Origin: Ensifer adhaerens
GTDB lineage: Bacteria > Pseudomonadota > Alphaproteobacteria > Rhizobiales > Rhizobiaceae
Assembly (NCBI RefSeq): GCF_020035535.1
Contig: NZ_CP083350.1
Span: 1,002,501 to 1,066,500, forward strand
Direction: 5' to 3'
Length of the DNA: 64,000 bases
Shown here: piece after piece, positions 45,516-54,124 of the stretch
Position numbering within the stretch: position 1 is the stretch's first letter
How the letters are laid out: every line of letters starts with the position of its first letter
Made by a program: the position numbers and the translations under genes
Notes under the pieces: generated by a model
What the model was told of the DNA's origin: nothing
The model's database searches: none
The model's input: the letters and a program-made list of their open reading frames with translations, nothing else

Positions 45516-45944
45516 TCACGCATGGCGCCAGAGAAGCAGGCGCTCCGTTTCTACATGGCGGCGAACCGTTTCGAAGAAGCCCCGCAACATGTAGCCGATC
45601 GCATCCCAGCTGAGCGACGCCCTGTTGTCGAGAACCGCCTTCAGTACACGCACCAGTTCGACGGCTGCCCGATCGTCCTGGTCATGCTCGGCGCGCAGCC
45701 GTGCGATCAAGGCGTCGCGGCCGTCGTCCGACCGCTGAATTTCGACCGCTGGAAACAGGATCATTTCCTCCAGCGCGTGCACGCGCCTGAGCTTTTCCGG
45801 CAACTCCGTCATGATCACGCGGCAGCTCGTCAGGTCGATGCGGCGCGGGATGGAATCGGCGAGCGTCTCGAGGCGATCACACAGGGACAAAAGCTCGCGG
45901 TAAGCCTGCCCCAGCTCGTGATGTTCTGAAAAGTGCTGCTGCAT
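45516..45944 (-). CDS. Hemerythrin HHE domain protein
   Basis: A 142-residue four-helix-bundle protein. Candidate di-iron ligands are the His of EHHELGQAY, the His and Glu of RRVHALEEMILFP, the His of RAEHDQDD and the His-Glu pair of VRRHVETERLLLW, matching the H...HxxxE...H...HxxxE hemerythrin pattern. Such proteins bind oxygen or NO, or help repair iron centres under nitrosative stress. GGAG precedes the ATG. A TTG-N8-CAA box lies about 60 bases upstream, so it belongs to the denitrification regulon. Confidence 0.8.
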   Translation of the reverse strand: MQQHFSEHHELGQAYRELLSLCDRLETLADSIPRRIDLTSCRVIMTELPEKLRRVHALEEMILFPAVEIQRSDDGRDALIARLRAEHDQDDRAAVELVRVLKAVLDNRASLSWDAIGYMLRGFFETVRRHVETERLLLWRHA

Positions 45945-45998
45945 CGATCTGCTCCGTTGAGTGTTGGTTCGAACTACACCCGACGGCAATGATCCTCT

Positions 45999-46012
45999 TT
46001 GACATTTCTCAA
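45999..46012. promoter_or_regulatory. Fnr/NnrR-type box before hemerythrin-nnrU
   Basis: TTGACATTTCTCAA fits TTG-N8-CAA, centred about 62 bases before the hemerythrin ATG. Confidence 0.65.
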
Positions 46013-46022
46013 AGTTTGCAGA

Positions 46023-46178
46023 TCAGCGATCGAGAAAGAGAACGATGGCGATAGCAACGGAGGAGAGGATCGCCGACAGCGTCGCGCCGCGCTGAAGAAC
46101 GCCCATGCGATAGAGCACGAGGGCAAAGACGATGATGATGGGGGTGGCGACGGAAAGGCCGATCTGTGCGTCTGTCAT
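46023..46178 (-). CDS. Small membrane protein of unknown function (51 residues)
   Basis: A 51-residue protein starting MTDAQIGLSVATPI with two hydrophobic helices (about residues 8-24 and 34-49) separated by a basic turn (YRMGVLQRG). AAAGGAG lies seven bases before the ATG, an excellent ribosome site. A TTG-N8-CAA box 51 bases upstream is shared with divergent norE. I do not recognise the family. Position and promoter argue for a role with nitric oxide reductase, either as a subunit-like peptide or an assembly aid. Confidence 0.65.
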   Translation of the reverse strand: MTDAQIGLSVATPIIIVFALVLYRMGVLQRGATLSAILSSVAIAIVLFLDR

Positions 46179-46228
46179 CGGAAGGCTCCTTTGTTGTCAG
46201 CCAATAGCCCCGCCCCCTGCCGGCTTCT

Positions 46229-46242
46229 TTGCTCAATCGCAA
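46229..46242. promoter_or_regulatory. Fnr/NnrR-type box between the 51-residue protein and norE
   Basis: TTGCTCAATCGCAA fits TTG-N8-CAA. Its centre is about 57 bases from the small gene and 65 bases from norE, so it can serve both divergent units. Confidence 0.65.
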
Positions 46243-46300
46243 AGACAGGGTGGGCGCCCGCGCCTAGCTCGAACGATGTTTTTTGAACGGAGGCGCTGAC

Positions 46301-46858
46301 ATGGATGCCCGCAGTCATCCGATTGCCGCAACGGCGGAAGAGGACACGACGGACGCCTTGCTGCTCTGGGTGCTCGTCTGGAGCGAACTTGCCGCCTTCG
46401 GCATTCTGCTTGTCGGCTTCCTGATTGTGGGCCTTCTCCAGCCGGACGCGTTTGCCGCCGCCCGTTCGCATCTCGATCCGCTGCTTGCCGGCATCAATAC
46501 GCTAGTTCTCCTGACAAGCGGCTGGCAGGCGGCCTTGGCGACGAGGCCGATGGCATCGCTTAAGCAGCGCAGGCGGGCGCTGGTGAATGCGGCACTTTTC
46601 GGCTTCGCCTTCGCGGCGATCAAGCTCTTCGAATATAGTGCCGAGGCTGGCGTCGCCGGCGATCCTAGGTTCGGCTCATTCTTCGAGCTCTATTTTCTCG
46701 TCACCGGATTCCATCTGCTGCACGTCGTCTTCGGTGCTTTCGTGCTGCTCATCGTTGCCTGGCGACCGAAACCCGGCAATGTCGAGCTGATCACCACGCT
46801 CTGGCACGTGATCGATCTGGTCTGGATCGTGATGTTCCCGCTCGTCTATCTCGTGTGA
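46301..46858 (+). CDS. norE: NorE, cytochrome c oxidase subunit III-like protein
   Basis: A 185-residue membrane protein with five predicted helices, similar to cytochrome oxidase subunit III. Visible family residues are WVLVWSELAAFGILLVGF, KLFEYSAEAG, FFELYFLVTGFHLLHVVFGAFVLL and LWHVIDLVWIVMFPLVYL. GGAGG precedes the chosen ATG; a TTG six codons earlier would overlap that site. NorE supports maximal nitric oxide reductase activity. It is followed by norF after five bases. Confidence 0.85.
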   Translation: MDARSHPIAATAEEDTTDALLLWVLVWSELAAFGILLVGFLIVGLLQPDAFAAARSHLDPLLAGINTLVLLTSGWQAALATRPMASLKQRRRALVNAALFGFAFAAIKLFEYSAEAGVAGDPRFGSFFELYFLVTGFHLLHVVFGAFVLLIVAWRPKPGNVELITTLWHVIDLVWIVMFPLVYLV

Positions 46859-46863
46859 GAGCC

Positions 46864-47142
46864 ATGACCGATCGCAATCCCAGACAATTGATCAACACCT
46901 GGCTTCTGCTTGCCGGAGCCGTGATTTCGGGCATGGCGCTGATGGCGATCGCCGGGCCTGCCACCCTCGTCATCGCCGTGTTGCTCGGGCTCGCCATCGT
47001 CAAATGCCGGTTCGTCGCGCTCGATTTCATGGGTCTCCGGCAGGCGCCGTCAACCCTTCGTCTTGGCCTTTTGATCTGGCCCGCAGCACTTGTCCTTATC
47101 GCCGCAGCGAAGCTGGTCCTGAGCACTGCTCTCTTCAGCTGA
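46864..47142 (+). CDS. norF: NorF, cytochrome oxidase subunit IV-like protein
   Basis: A 92-residue protein with three predicted helices, containing IVKCRFVALDFMGLRQAPSTLR, the pattern of prokaryotic subunit IV-like NorF proteins. A GTG three codons upstream is possible. It works with NorE in NO-reductase maturation or activity. It lies between norE and norC. Confidence 0.8.
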   Translation: MTDRNPRQLINTWLLLAGAVISGMALMAIAGPATLVIAVLLGLAIVKCRFVALDFMGLRQAPSTLRLGLLIWPAALVLIAAAKLVLSTALFS

Positions 47143-47160
47143 GACGACCCGCGGACTTGT

Positions 47161-47174
47161 TTGCCGAAACGCAA
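47161..47174. promoter_or_regulatory. Fnr/NnrR-type box before norCBQD
   Basis: TTGCCGAAACGCAA fits TTG-N8-CAA, centred about 133 bases before the norC ATG, giving norCBQD its own promoter separate from norEF. Confidence 0.7.
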
Positions 47175-47300
47175 AGAAGCCGCCGCCGATTTCCCTAGAC
47201 ATGGGTTCGCCCCGATTGTTGCCGGCTGCGCCGCACGGGGAGGGGATCAGATCAGCCGGCCGCACTCTCAGCGGCCAACTGAAATCGAAAGGACCACGTG

Positions 47301-47753
47301 ATGGCAGAACGCCTCACCAAAACCGGGGCCCGTAACGTCTTTTACGGCGGGTCCTTCTTTTTCTTCGCAATCTTTGTCGGGCTAACCGCCCACAGCCACT
47401 ACTACATGCGGACGACCTCGACGGACGAAACGACGCTCACCGATGCGGTCGCACGCGGCAAACACGTCTGGGAAAAGAACTCCTGTATCAACTGCCACAC
47501 GTTGCTCGGCGAGGGCGCCTACTTCGCGCCCGAGCTCGGCAATGTGTGGAAGCGCTTCGGCGGCGAGGCCGATCCGGATGGCGCCCGCGAAACGCTTAAA
47601 GCCTGGATGGCCGCCCAGCCGACCGGCATCGAGGGACGGCGGCAGATGCCGCAGTTCAACCTGACCGAACAGGAACTCAACGACCTCGCCGACTTCCTCG
47701 AATGGACGAGCCGCATCAAGACCCAGAACTGGCCGCCGAACGAGGCAGGTTAA
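47301..47753 (+). CDS. norC: Nitric oxide reductase subunit C (cytochrome c)
   Basis: A 150-residue membrane-anchored cytochrome c. An N-terminal anchor (about residues 12-32) is followed by NSCINCHTLLGEGAYFAPEL with the heme-binding C-x2-C-H and a downstream QMPQF supplying the axial Met. It passes electrons to NorB. AAAGGA precedes the ATG. Confidence 0.95.
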   Translation: MAERLTKTGARNVFYGGSFFFFAIFVGLTAHSHYYMRTTSTDETTLTDAVARGKHVWEKNSCINCHTLLGEGAYFAPELGNVWKRFGGEADPDGARETLKAWMAAQPTGIEGRRQMPQFNLTEQELNDLADFLEWTSRIKTQNWPPNEAG

Positions 47754-47777
47754 GCGAACCGATTGGAGTGTGACACC

Positions 47778-49124
47778 ATGAAATACCAAACCCAAAAGGT
47801 CGCGATGCTCTACTTCTACGGAGCGCTCGGCCTGTTCCTCGCCCAGGTGCTGTTCGGCGTGCTTGCCGGCACCATTTACGTCCTGCCCAACACGCTCTCC
47901 GAGCTGCTGCCCTTCAACATCGTGCGCATGGTCCACACCAACGCGCTGATCGTCTGGCTGCTCATGGGCTTCATGGGCGCGACCTACTACCTGCTGCCGG
48001 AAGAAGCCGAAACCGAACTCTACAGCACGAAGATCGCCGTCGCGCAGTTCTGGATCTTCCTGATCGCCGCGGCCGTCGCCGTCGTCGGCTATCTCCTGCA
48101 CATCCACGAGGGGCGCGAATTTCTCGAGCAGCCCTTCGCCATCAAGGTGGGCATCGTCATCGTCGCGCTGATGTTCCTCTACAACATCACGCTGACGGTG
48201 CTGAAAGGCCGCAAGACCACCGTCACCAACATCCTGATCTTCGGGCTCTGGGGTGTGGCGATCTTCTTCCTCTTCGCCTTCTACAACCCGATCAACCTGG
48301 CGCTCGACAAGATGTACTGGTGGTACGTCGTCCATCTCTGGGTCGAAGGCGTCTGGGAACTGATCATGGCATCGGTGCTCGCCTTCCTGATGATCAAGCT
48401 CAACGGTATCGACCGCGAAGTCGTCGAAAAGTGGCTCTATGTCATCGTTGGCCTGGCGCTCTTCTCCGGTATCCTCGGCACGGGCCACCACTACTACTGG
48501 ATCGGCGCCCCGGGTTACTGGCAGTGGATCGGTTCGCTGTTCTCGACGCTGGAAGTCGCCCCCTTCTTCACCATGGTGGTCTTCACCTTCGTGATGACCT
48601 GGAAGGCTGGCCGCAAGCATCCGAACCGCGCAGCTCTCCTCTGGTCGATCGGCTGCTCGGTCATGGCCTTCTTCGGTGCCGGCGTCTGGGGCTTCCTGCA
48701 CACGCTGTCTTCGGTGAACTACTATACCCACGGCACCCAGGTGACCGCGGCCCACGGACACCTCGCCTTCTTCGGCGCCTATGTGATGCTGAACCTCGCG
48801 GTCATGGCCTACGCCATTCCGGAAATCCGCGGCCGTGCGCCCTATAACCAGTGGCTGTCGATGGTGAGCTTCTGGATCATGTGCACCGCCATGTCGGTCA
48901 TGACCTTCGCGCTCACCTTCGCCGGTGTGCTCCAGGCGCATCTGCAGCGGGTGCTCGGCGAGAGCTACATGGACGTCCAGGACCAGCTGGCGCTGTTCTA
49001 CTGGATCCGCCTCGGCTCGGGTGCCGTCGTCCTCGTCTCGGCGCTGATGTTCATCTGGGCAGTTCTGATGCCCGGCCGCGAGCGCAGCGAGAAGCTTGCC
49101 GGCGTCGTCCAGCCCGCAGAATGA
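47778..49124 (+). CDS. norB: Nitric oxide reductase subunit B (catalytic)
   Basis: A 448-residue, about 12-helix heme-copper superfamily enzyme reducing 2 NO to N2O. It shows VRMVHTNALIVWLLMGFMGATYYLLPEE, YVVHLWVEGVWELIMASVLAF (active-site His and Glu), GTGHHYYWIGAP (metal His pair) and THGTQVTAAHGHLAFFGAYVM (heme His). GGAG lies before the ATG; the frame extends five codons upstream. It forms the cNOR complex with NorC; NorQ and NorD are needed for assembly. Confidence 0.96.
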   Translation: MKYQTQKVAMLYFYGALGLFLAQVLFGVLAGTIYVLPNTLSELLPFNIVRMVHTNALIVWLLMGFMGATYYLLPEEAETELYSTKIAVAQFWIFLIAAAVAVVGYLLHIHEGREFLEQPFAIKVGIVIVALMFLYNITLTVLKGRKTTVTNILIFGLWGVAIFFLFAFYNPINLALDKMYWWYVVHLWVEGVWELIMASVLAFLMIKLNGIDREVVEKWLYVIVGLALFSGILGTGHHYYWIGAPGYWQWIGSLFSTLEVAPFFTMVVFTFVMTWKAGRKHPNRAALLWSIGCSVMAFFGAGVWGFLHTLSSVNYYTHGTQVTAAHGHLAFFGAYVMLNLAVMAYAIPEIRGRAPYNQWLSMVSFWIMCTAMSVMTFALTFAGVLQAHLQRVLGESYMDVQDQLALFYWIRLGSGAVVLVSALMFIWAVLMPGRERSEKLAGVVQPAE

Positions 49125-49189
49125 ACCATCTGCCGGCGCGACTGCCGCGCCGGCATCTCCCCCAAGAATTCCCAGCATGGAGACTTGCC

Positions 49190-50002
49190 ATGAGCCCTGT
49201 CCAATCCGCTGCCAGTCGCGCGGCGCTCGATATCCCCGCCTATAGTCCCTCCGGCAATGAATGCGCGCTGTTCGAAAGCGCCTGGGTGCGGCAGCTGCCG
49301 CTGCTCTTGAAGGGACCGACCGGATGCGGCAAGACCCGCTTCGTCAGCCACATGGCGGCGAAGCTCGGTCTGCCGCTTTCGACCGTTTCCTGCCATGACG
49401 ATCTGGCCGCCGCCGACCTCACCGGACGGTATCTTCTCAAGGGCGGCGACACCGTCTGGGTCGACGGCCCGTTGACCCGGGCCGTGCGCAACGGCGGCGT
49501 CTGCTATCTCGACGAGATCGTCGAAGCCCGCAAGGACGTGGCCGTCGTCCTGCATCCGCTGACCGACGACCGCCGCATGCTGCCGCTCGAGCGCACTGGC
49601 GAACTGCTCGAAGCACCGTCGAGCTTCATGCTGATCGTTTCCTATAATCCCGGCTACCAGAACCTGCTGAAGAGCCTGAAGCCCAGCACAAGGCAGCGCT
49701 TCGTGGCGATCGAGTTCGATTTCCTGCCGCGGAACGAGGAGATATCAGTCGTTTCGCAGGAGAGCGGATTGCTGGAGAGCCAGGTGGCACCGCTCGTCAA
49801 CCTCGCGCAGCGCCTGCGCGCTCTGAAGGGGCATGACCTCGAAGAAGGCGTGTCGACCCGGCTGCTCGTCTATTGCGCCTCGCTGATCGATGCCGGCATG
49901 CCGGTCAAGGATGCAGTGCGGGCCGCGATGATCGAGCCGCTCACCGATGAACCGGATGTGCGTGCCGCACTTCTCGAAGTGGCCGGTTCGCTGATCGCGT
50001 GA
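49190..50002 (+). CDS. norQ: NorQ, AAA+ ATPase for NO-reductase maturation
   Basis: A 270-residue MoxR-type AAA+ protein. Walker A is GPTGCGKTRF (about residues 39-48), Walker B VCYLDEIVEA, with a sensor motif IVSYNPGYQ. It inserts the non-heme iron of NorB with NorD. GGAGA precedes the ATG. The longer open frame upstream runs inside norB and is rejected. Confidence 0.94.
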   Translation: MSPVQSAASRAALDIPAYSPSGNECALFESAWVRQLPLLLKGPTGCGKTRFVSHMAAKLGLPLSTVSCHDDLAAADLTGRYLLKGGDTVWVDGPLTRAVRNGGVCYLDEIVEARKDVAVVLHPLTDDRRMLPLERTGELLEAPSSFMLIVSYNPGYQNLLKSLKPSTRQRFVAIEFDFLPRNEEISVVSQESGLLESQVAPLVNLAQRLRALKGHDLEEGVSTRLLVYCASLIDAGMPVKDAVRAAMIEPLTDEPDVRAALLEVAGSLIA

Positions 50003-50010
50003 GGTGAACC

Positions 50011-51912
50011 ATGCTTGATTTCCTCGAGCTCGAAGAAACCGTCGGACGGGCCTGGCACCGTTTCGTCGGCAACACCAGAACCTGGCGGCGTTATCCGGAA
50101 GAGGCGGTGAAGCTCGCCGACATGCTGCCGGTACTCGGAGTCTCCTTTCGCGGACATGGCGGCGAGGCGGCGGTGCAGATCGTGCCCGCCCGCGGGCGCA
50201 CGTCGACCCATCGCTTGCGGTGGCGGCAGCGCATGGGGCTTGGCGAAGAGAAACTCGTCCAGCCGGCGCGCGATCACGCGTCGCTGATGCTGCCGGGCGA
50301 GATCGACATCTTTCCGTCGAAAGACCTGAACCGGGACCTCTATCACTGGCTCGTCGCCTATATGGCGACGATGCCGGTCGACCCCGTCAGCGAAACCGAT
50401 TCGCTCCGTCGTGATCTGGCGCTGGTATCGCGGGCCCAGGAAACGGTCGAGGAAGTCTTCCAGCGGTTTCCCGGCCTTAGGCGGCGCTATCGCCGTCTCG
50501 CGGAGGCGACCCTTGCCGAGCGGCAGAGGGCTGGACTGCCCTCGATCGAGCAGCATCTCGAAAACCGCATCTTGCGCCTGTTGCGCAAGGCGACGGGCCA
50601 GGCGGACACGACGTTGCCGGTGATCTTTCCACATCGCGCACCGCCCGGCTATCTGCCGATGCTGCCGATGCCGCTCTGGCCGGACACGCTGCTGCGCACC
50701 GAAACCACGACCACGCGCGACGAGGATGTTGCCGCAACGCCGGGCACGCAGAGTGCGGGCGCCGAGGTCGAGCGCCATGTGGCGGTGCGCGAAAATCCGG
50801 AGAACCGCAAGGGCGAACGCAGCCCCTTCATTCTCAATCGCTTCGAGAAGATCCTGGCCATGGCCGAGATGGTCAATGTCGACCGCCCAGGCGACGACAG
50901 CGACGACCACGACAGCAAGGCAGCCGACGAACTCGACGACATGACGCTCGGCGAGCGCAAGGGACGCCCATCGGCACGCTTCCGTTTCGATCTCGACCTG
51001 CCGCCGGAAGCCGTCGACCCCACGCCGCTGACGGCCGAGCTCACCTATCCCGAATGGAACTACCGGACCGGGCAGTACCTCAAGGACCACTGCCGCGTGC
51101 TGGCGATGCCGGCTTCCGCCCAGGAAGAGCGGACGGAACTCAACGAGGAAAGCAGGAGCCTGATCCGCCGGGTGCGGCGCCAGTTCGAAGTGCTGCGCCC
51201 CCGGCACGAGATGCTGCGTGCCCAACTTGACGGCGCCGATCTCGATCTCGACGCGGTCGTGCGCGCCCGCACCGACCTCGCCGCCGGCGGCCAGGGCAGC
51301 GATCGCATTCATCTGATGAGCCGGCCGCAGGTGCACGATCTGGCGGTCACGATCCTCGTCGACGTTTCGCTGTCGACCGATTCCTGGTCCGACAACCGGC
51401 GGGTACTCGACGTGGAAAAAGAGGCCCTGCTCATCCTTGCGCACGGGCTTTCCGCTTGCGGCGACAACCACTCGATCCTCACCTTCACCTCAAGGCGGCG
51501 CGACTGGGTGCGGGTGGAAACGGTCAAGGCCTTCAACGAGGCGATGGGACCTCTGGTCGAGGCGCGCATCGCCGCGCTGAAGCCCGGCTACTACACTCGC
51601 ATCGGCGCCGCGATCCGGCACGCCTCGGCCGAGCTTCGCCGGCAACCGAACCGCAAGAAGCTGTTGCTGGTGCTGACCGACGGCAAGCCCAACGACATCG
51701 ACCACTACGAGGGGCGTTTCGCGCTTGAAGACAGCCGCCGGGCGGTCACGGAGGCACGGCGCAGCGGCATCAACACCTTCGCCGTCACCGTCGACCGCGA
51801 AGCGAAGTCCTATGTGCCCGCCATGTTCGGCCAGAACGGCTACGCGGTCGTGGGCAACATCTCGCGGCTGCCGGCGGCGCTGCCGGCGATCTACCGCAAT
51901 CTGGTTGGGTAA
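50011..51912 (+). CDS. norD: NorD, VWA-domain maturation factor
   Basis: A 633-residue cytosolic protein. The C-terminal von Willebrand A domain (about residues 440-630) has the MIDAS signature ILVDVSLSTDSW (D-x-S-x-S), a threonine-containing loop and VLTDGKPNDI. The middle part has an acidic linker (about residues 285-315). It pairs with NorQ in NorB iron insertion. GTGAGGTG precedes the ATG, nine bases after norQ. Confidence 0.94.
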   Translation: MLDFLELEETVGRAWHRFVGNTRTWRRYPEEAVKLADMLPVLGVSFRGHGGEAAVQIVPARGRTSTHRLRWRQRMGLGEEKLVQPARDHASLMLPGEIDIFPSKDLNRDLYHWLVAYMATMPVDPVSETDSLRRDLALVSRAQETVEEVFQRFPGLRRRYRRLAEATLAERQRAGLPSIEQHLENRILRLLRKATGQADTTLPVIFPHRAPPGYLPMLPMPLWPDTLLRTETTTTRDEDVAATPGTQSAGAEVERHVAVRENPENRKGERSPFILNRFEKILAMAEMVNVDRPGDDSDDHDSKAADELDDMTLGERKGRPSARFRFDLDLPPEAVDPTPLTAELTYPEWNYRTGQYLKDHCRVLAMPASAQEERTELNEESRSLIRRVRRQFEVLRPRHEMLRAQLDGADLDLDAVVRARTDLAAGGQGSDRIHLMSRPQVHDLAVTILVDVSLSTDSWSDNRRVLDVEKEALLILAHGLSACGDNHSILTFTSRRRDWVRVETVKAFNEAMGPLVEARIAALKPGYYTRIGAAIRHASAELRRQPNRKKLLLVLTDGKPNDIDHYEGRFALEDSRRAVTEARRSGINTFAVTVDREAKSYVPAMFGQNGYAVVGNISRLPAALPAIYRNLVG

Positions 51913-51918
51913 GGCGGA

Positions 51919-52410
51919 TCAGCGACCGGGGCGAGGGCTTGGCCCTCTTGGAGGAAACCGACCGAGTTGCTGCCGCAATTGTCTTGCGGCAGTTGCAAGC
52001 GCGAAACTGACCGGCACCAGAAAACTGCGCTCGTTCCACTGAACGGCCGTATCGCATCCCGGTGGGCCGGACTCGACTGCGAAACGGATACGTAGCTGCC
52101 GGTTCTTCTGATAACGGAATTCGAGGTTCGGCTCGGTGAAGATGCAGTCGATTGTCGACGGCTCTCCTTGTGAGACTTCCTCGAGCCAGTCCGCCAGATG
52201 CTCCGCTCCAATGGTTGTGAGACATGGATCGCGAAACGTCCATTTCCTGCCTTTGATGTCGACCCGGCCTTCGACGACCAGCCAGTTCGAATCCCACGCG
52301 TCATCCTCAATGTCAGGGAACTGGTACTGCTTTATGACCATCTTCAGGGAAGAGCGTCGACCTTGAAAGGCGACGACCTGCAGCCCATTGGGTTCGTCTG
52401 GTTCTCTCAT
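51919..52410 (-). CDS. WapI-like immunity family protein (orphan)
   Basis: A 163-residue soluble protein that resembles the WapI immunity family: YQFPDIEDDAWDSNWLVVEGRV, RDPCLTTIGAEHLADWLEEV, FTEPNLEFRY, IRFAVESGPPGC and a tail with LRQQLGRFPPR. Such proteins normally neutralise a contact-dependent or Rhs/WapA toxin. No toxin or secretion gene is nearby. The ATG (MREPDEPNG) has no good ribosome site, and the frame is open another 49 codons upstream. It lies only six bases from norD, tail to tail. Family assignment is from motif reading only. Confidence 0.55.
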   Translation of the reverse strand: MREPDEPNGLQVVAFQGRRSSLKMVIKQYQFPDIEDDAWDSNWLVVEGRVDIKGRKWTFRDPCLTTIGAEHLADWLEEVSQGEPSTIDCIFTEPNLEFRYQKNRQLRIRFAVESGPPGCDTAVQWNERSFLVPVSFALATAARQLRQQLGRFPPRGPSPRPGR

Positions 52411-52553
52411 GGGATAGGGCTGATTACGGTCGTGAACACGGCGATCTCGTTGAAGATCGTGTGAGGGTAGACGACGATGTGCGCAGGCAGCAAGTCGCCG
52501 ATGGCCCGGTTTGGACACCAGGCCATCGGCTCCGCAAAAAGCACTGAGGATCT

Positions 52554-53906
52554 TCACGCCGCCTTGCTGTGCACCCGCTGCGACTCGTCGATATAGGCAT
52601 CGAAGGCCGCCGCCACCACGCGGATCACGAAACGGTGCTCGGGGCGGACGGTGATGACGCCATCAGCGATATCGATCACGCTATCCTTTTGCAGCTCGGC
52701 CAGTTTTCTATTGCCGTCTACGAACGATTGCCAGTCCCGGCCATGCGCTGCGGCGATTGTGGAAATATCCGCGCTGAAATCGCACATCAGCCGCTCGATG
52801 ATCGCGGCGCGCAGCCTGTCCTCGTCGGTCAGTCGGTAGCCCTTGGTGGTTGCGAGGCGACCGGAGGCGATGCGGCTCGCATAGACACCGGGCGGCACCT
52901 CGTTTTGCACATAACCGTCGCGCGAACGGCCGATCGCCGAGGCACCGAAACCGATCAGGGTCTCGCAGGTGTCGGTCGTGTAGCCCTGGAAATTGCGGCG
53001 GAGCTTTCCGGTCGCCTGGGCCGTGACCAGATCGTCGTCAGGCAAGGCAAAATGGTCGAGGCCGATCTGCCGGTAGCCGGCTTTGACCAGCGCCTCGCTG
53101 ATCGCCATCGCCTGTTCGGCGCGCGCCGCACTGTCGGGCAGCGCCGTCTCCTCGATCATACGCTGGTGCTTCTTGAAGCTCGGCACGTGGGCGTAACCGA
53201 AAACCGCGAACCGTTCCGGCCGCATCGCCACGGCCGCTTCGACCGTCTCGACGCAGGAGCGCACCGTCTGATGCGGCAGGCCGTAGATCAGGTCGAAATT
53301 GATCCCGCCTATGCCGGCGCCGCGCAGGTGGTCGACGGCTTCGGCCGTCTGCTTCTCGCTCTGGATGCGGTTGATTGCCTTCTGCACGACGGGATCGAAG
53401 CTCTGCACGCCGAGGCTCGCGCGCCGGACGCCGCCTTCGCCGAGTGCCTCGGCCATGGCGAGCGTCAGCCGGCGCGGATCGATCTCGACGGCGACATTGG
53501 CCGATGGTGACAGCGCGAAGCGGTCGCGCATCAACGCCATCAACGCCAGGAATTCACGCGGCTCGATGATTGTCGGCGTGCCGCCGCCAAAGTGTACTTC
53601 TGCAACCGGCAGCCGCCGGCCAATAGTGTCGGCGACCGTGCGGATCTCGTCTCGGAGCACCTCAAGATAGTCGAGGATCGGATCGTCCTTTTTGGTGATC
53701 GTCGTATGGCAGCCGCAGTACCAGCACATGGAACGACAGAAGGGGATGTGCAGGTAGAGCGACACGTCCTGCCCCTCGGGGATCGCCCTCAGCCAGTCGC
53801 CATAGGTGTGATCGTCGACATCAGCGGCAAAGCGCGGCGCGGTCGGATAACTCGTGTAGCGCGGCAGGCGCATTTCACCGTATTTCAGGAGCGCGGAAGC
53901 TTGCAT
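52554..53906 (-). CDS. hemN: Oxygen-independent coproporphyrinogen III dehydrogenase
   Basis: A 450-residue radical SAM enzyme. HIPFCRSMCWYCGCHTT contains C-x3-C-x2-C plus the extra cysteine of HemN. Other features are VHFGGGTPTI, ASLGVQSFDPVVQKAINRIQS, FDLIYGLPHQT and the HemN C-terminal region including IGLDHFALPDDDL. It supplies heme without oxygen for NorBC and other anaerobic cytochromes. A TTG-N8-CAA box lies about 62 bases before the ATG. Confidence 0.94.
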   Translation of the reverse strand: MQASALLKYGEMRLPRYTSYPTAPRFAADVDDHTYGDWLRAIPEGQDVSLYLHIPFCRSMCWYCGCHTTITKKDDPILDYLEVLRDEIRTVADTIGRRLPVAEVHFGGGTPTIIEPREFLALMALMRDRFALSPSANVAVEIDPRRLTLAMAEALGEGGVRRASLGVQSFDPVVQKAINRIQSEKQTAEAVDHLRGAGIGGINFDLIYGLPHQTVRSCVETVEAAVAMRPERFAVFGYAHVPSFKKHQRMIEETALPDSAARAEQAMAISEALVKAGYRQIGLDHFALPDDDLVTAQATGKLRRNFQGYTTDTCETLIGFGASAIGRSRDGYVQNEVPPGVYASRIASGRLATTKGYRLTDEDRLRAAIIERLMCDFSADISTIAAAHGRDWQSFVDGNRKLAELQKDSVIDIADGVITVRPEHRFVIRVVAAAFDAYIDESQRVHSKAA

Positions 53907-53967
53907 TTCGTCCTCATCTGGGTGGCGATGGATGCAGCTTTTCTAGGCCGTGCGGGGCGGCAGCTCT

Positions 53968-53981
53968 TTGCGAAAAGTCAA
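53968..53981. promoter_or_regulatory. Fnr/NnrR-type box before hemN
   Basis: TTGCGAAAAGTCAA fits TTG-N8-CAA; its centre is about 69 bases before the hemN start, consistent with class II activation. Confidence 0.7.
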
Positions 53982-54015
53982 GGACGGGCATGGTCTCGGC
54001 CAAAGCGGGATTTGT

Positions 54016-54029
54016 TTGCGCTTCGACAA
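54016..54029. promoter_or_regulatory. Fnr/NnrR-type box before the DUF2249 operon
   Basis: TTGCGCTTCGACAA fits TTG-N8-CAA; its centre is about 103 bases before the first DUF2249 gene. Confidence 0.65.
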
Positions 54030-54124
54030 AATGTCGCGGCTGCGTGGTCGCTAGGTTGCGGAAATCCGGGGCGTGTGCGCCGGCGTTTCCCGGACCATCA
54101 TCAAACGACGGCGCTCAGAAGCGG

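Noticed and set aside
47382..49178. 598-codon open frame opposite norC/norB
   Set aside because: Antisense shadow rich in His/Asp/Glu, typical of reverse reading of GC-rich membrane-protein genes.
49870..51471. 533-codon open frame opposite norQ/norD
   Set aside because: Antisense shadow; plus strand carries clear NorQ and VWA motifs.
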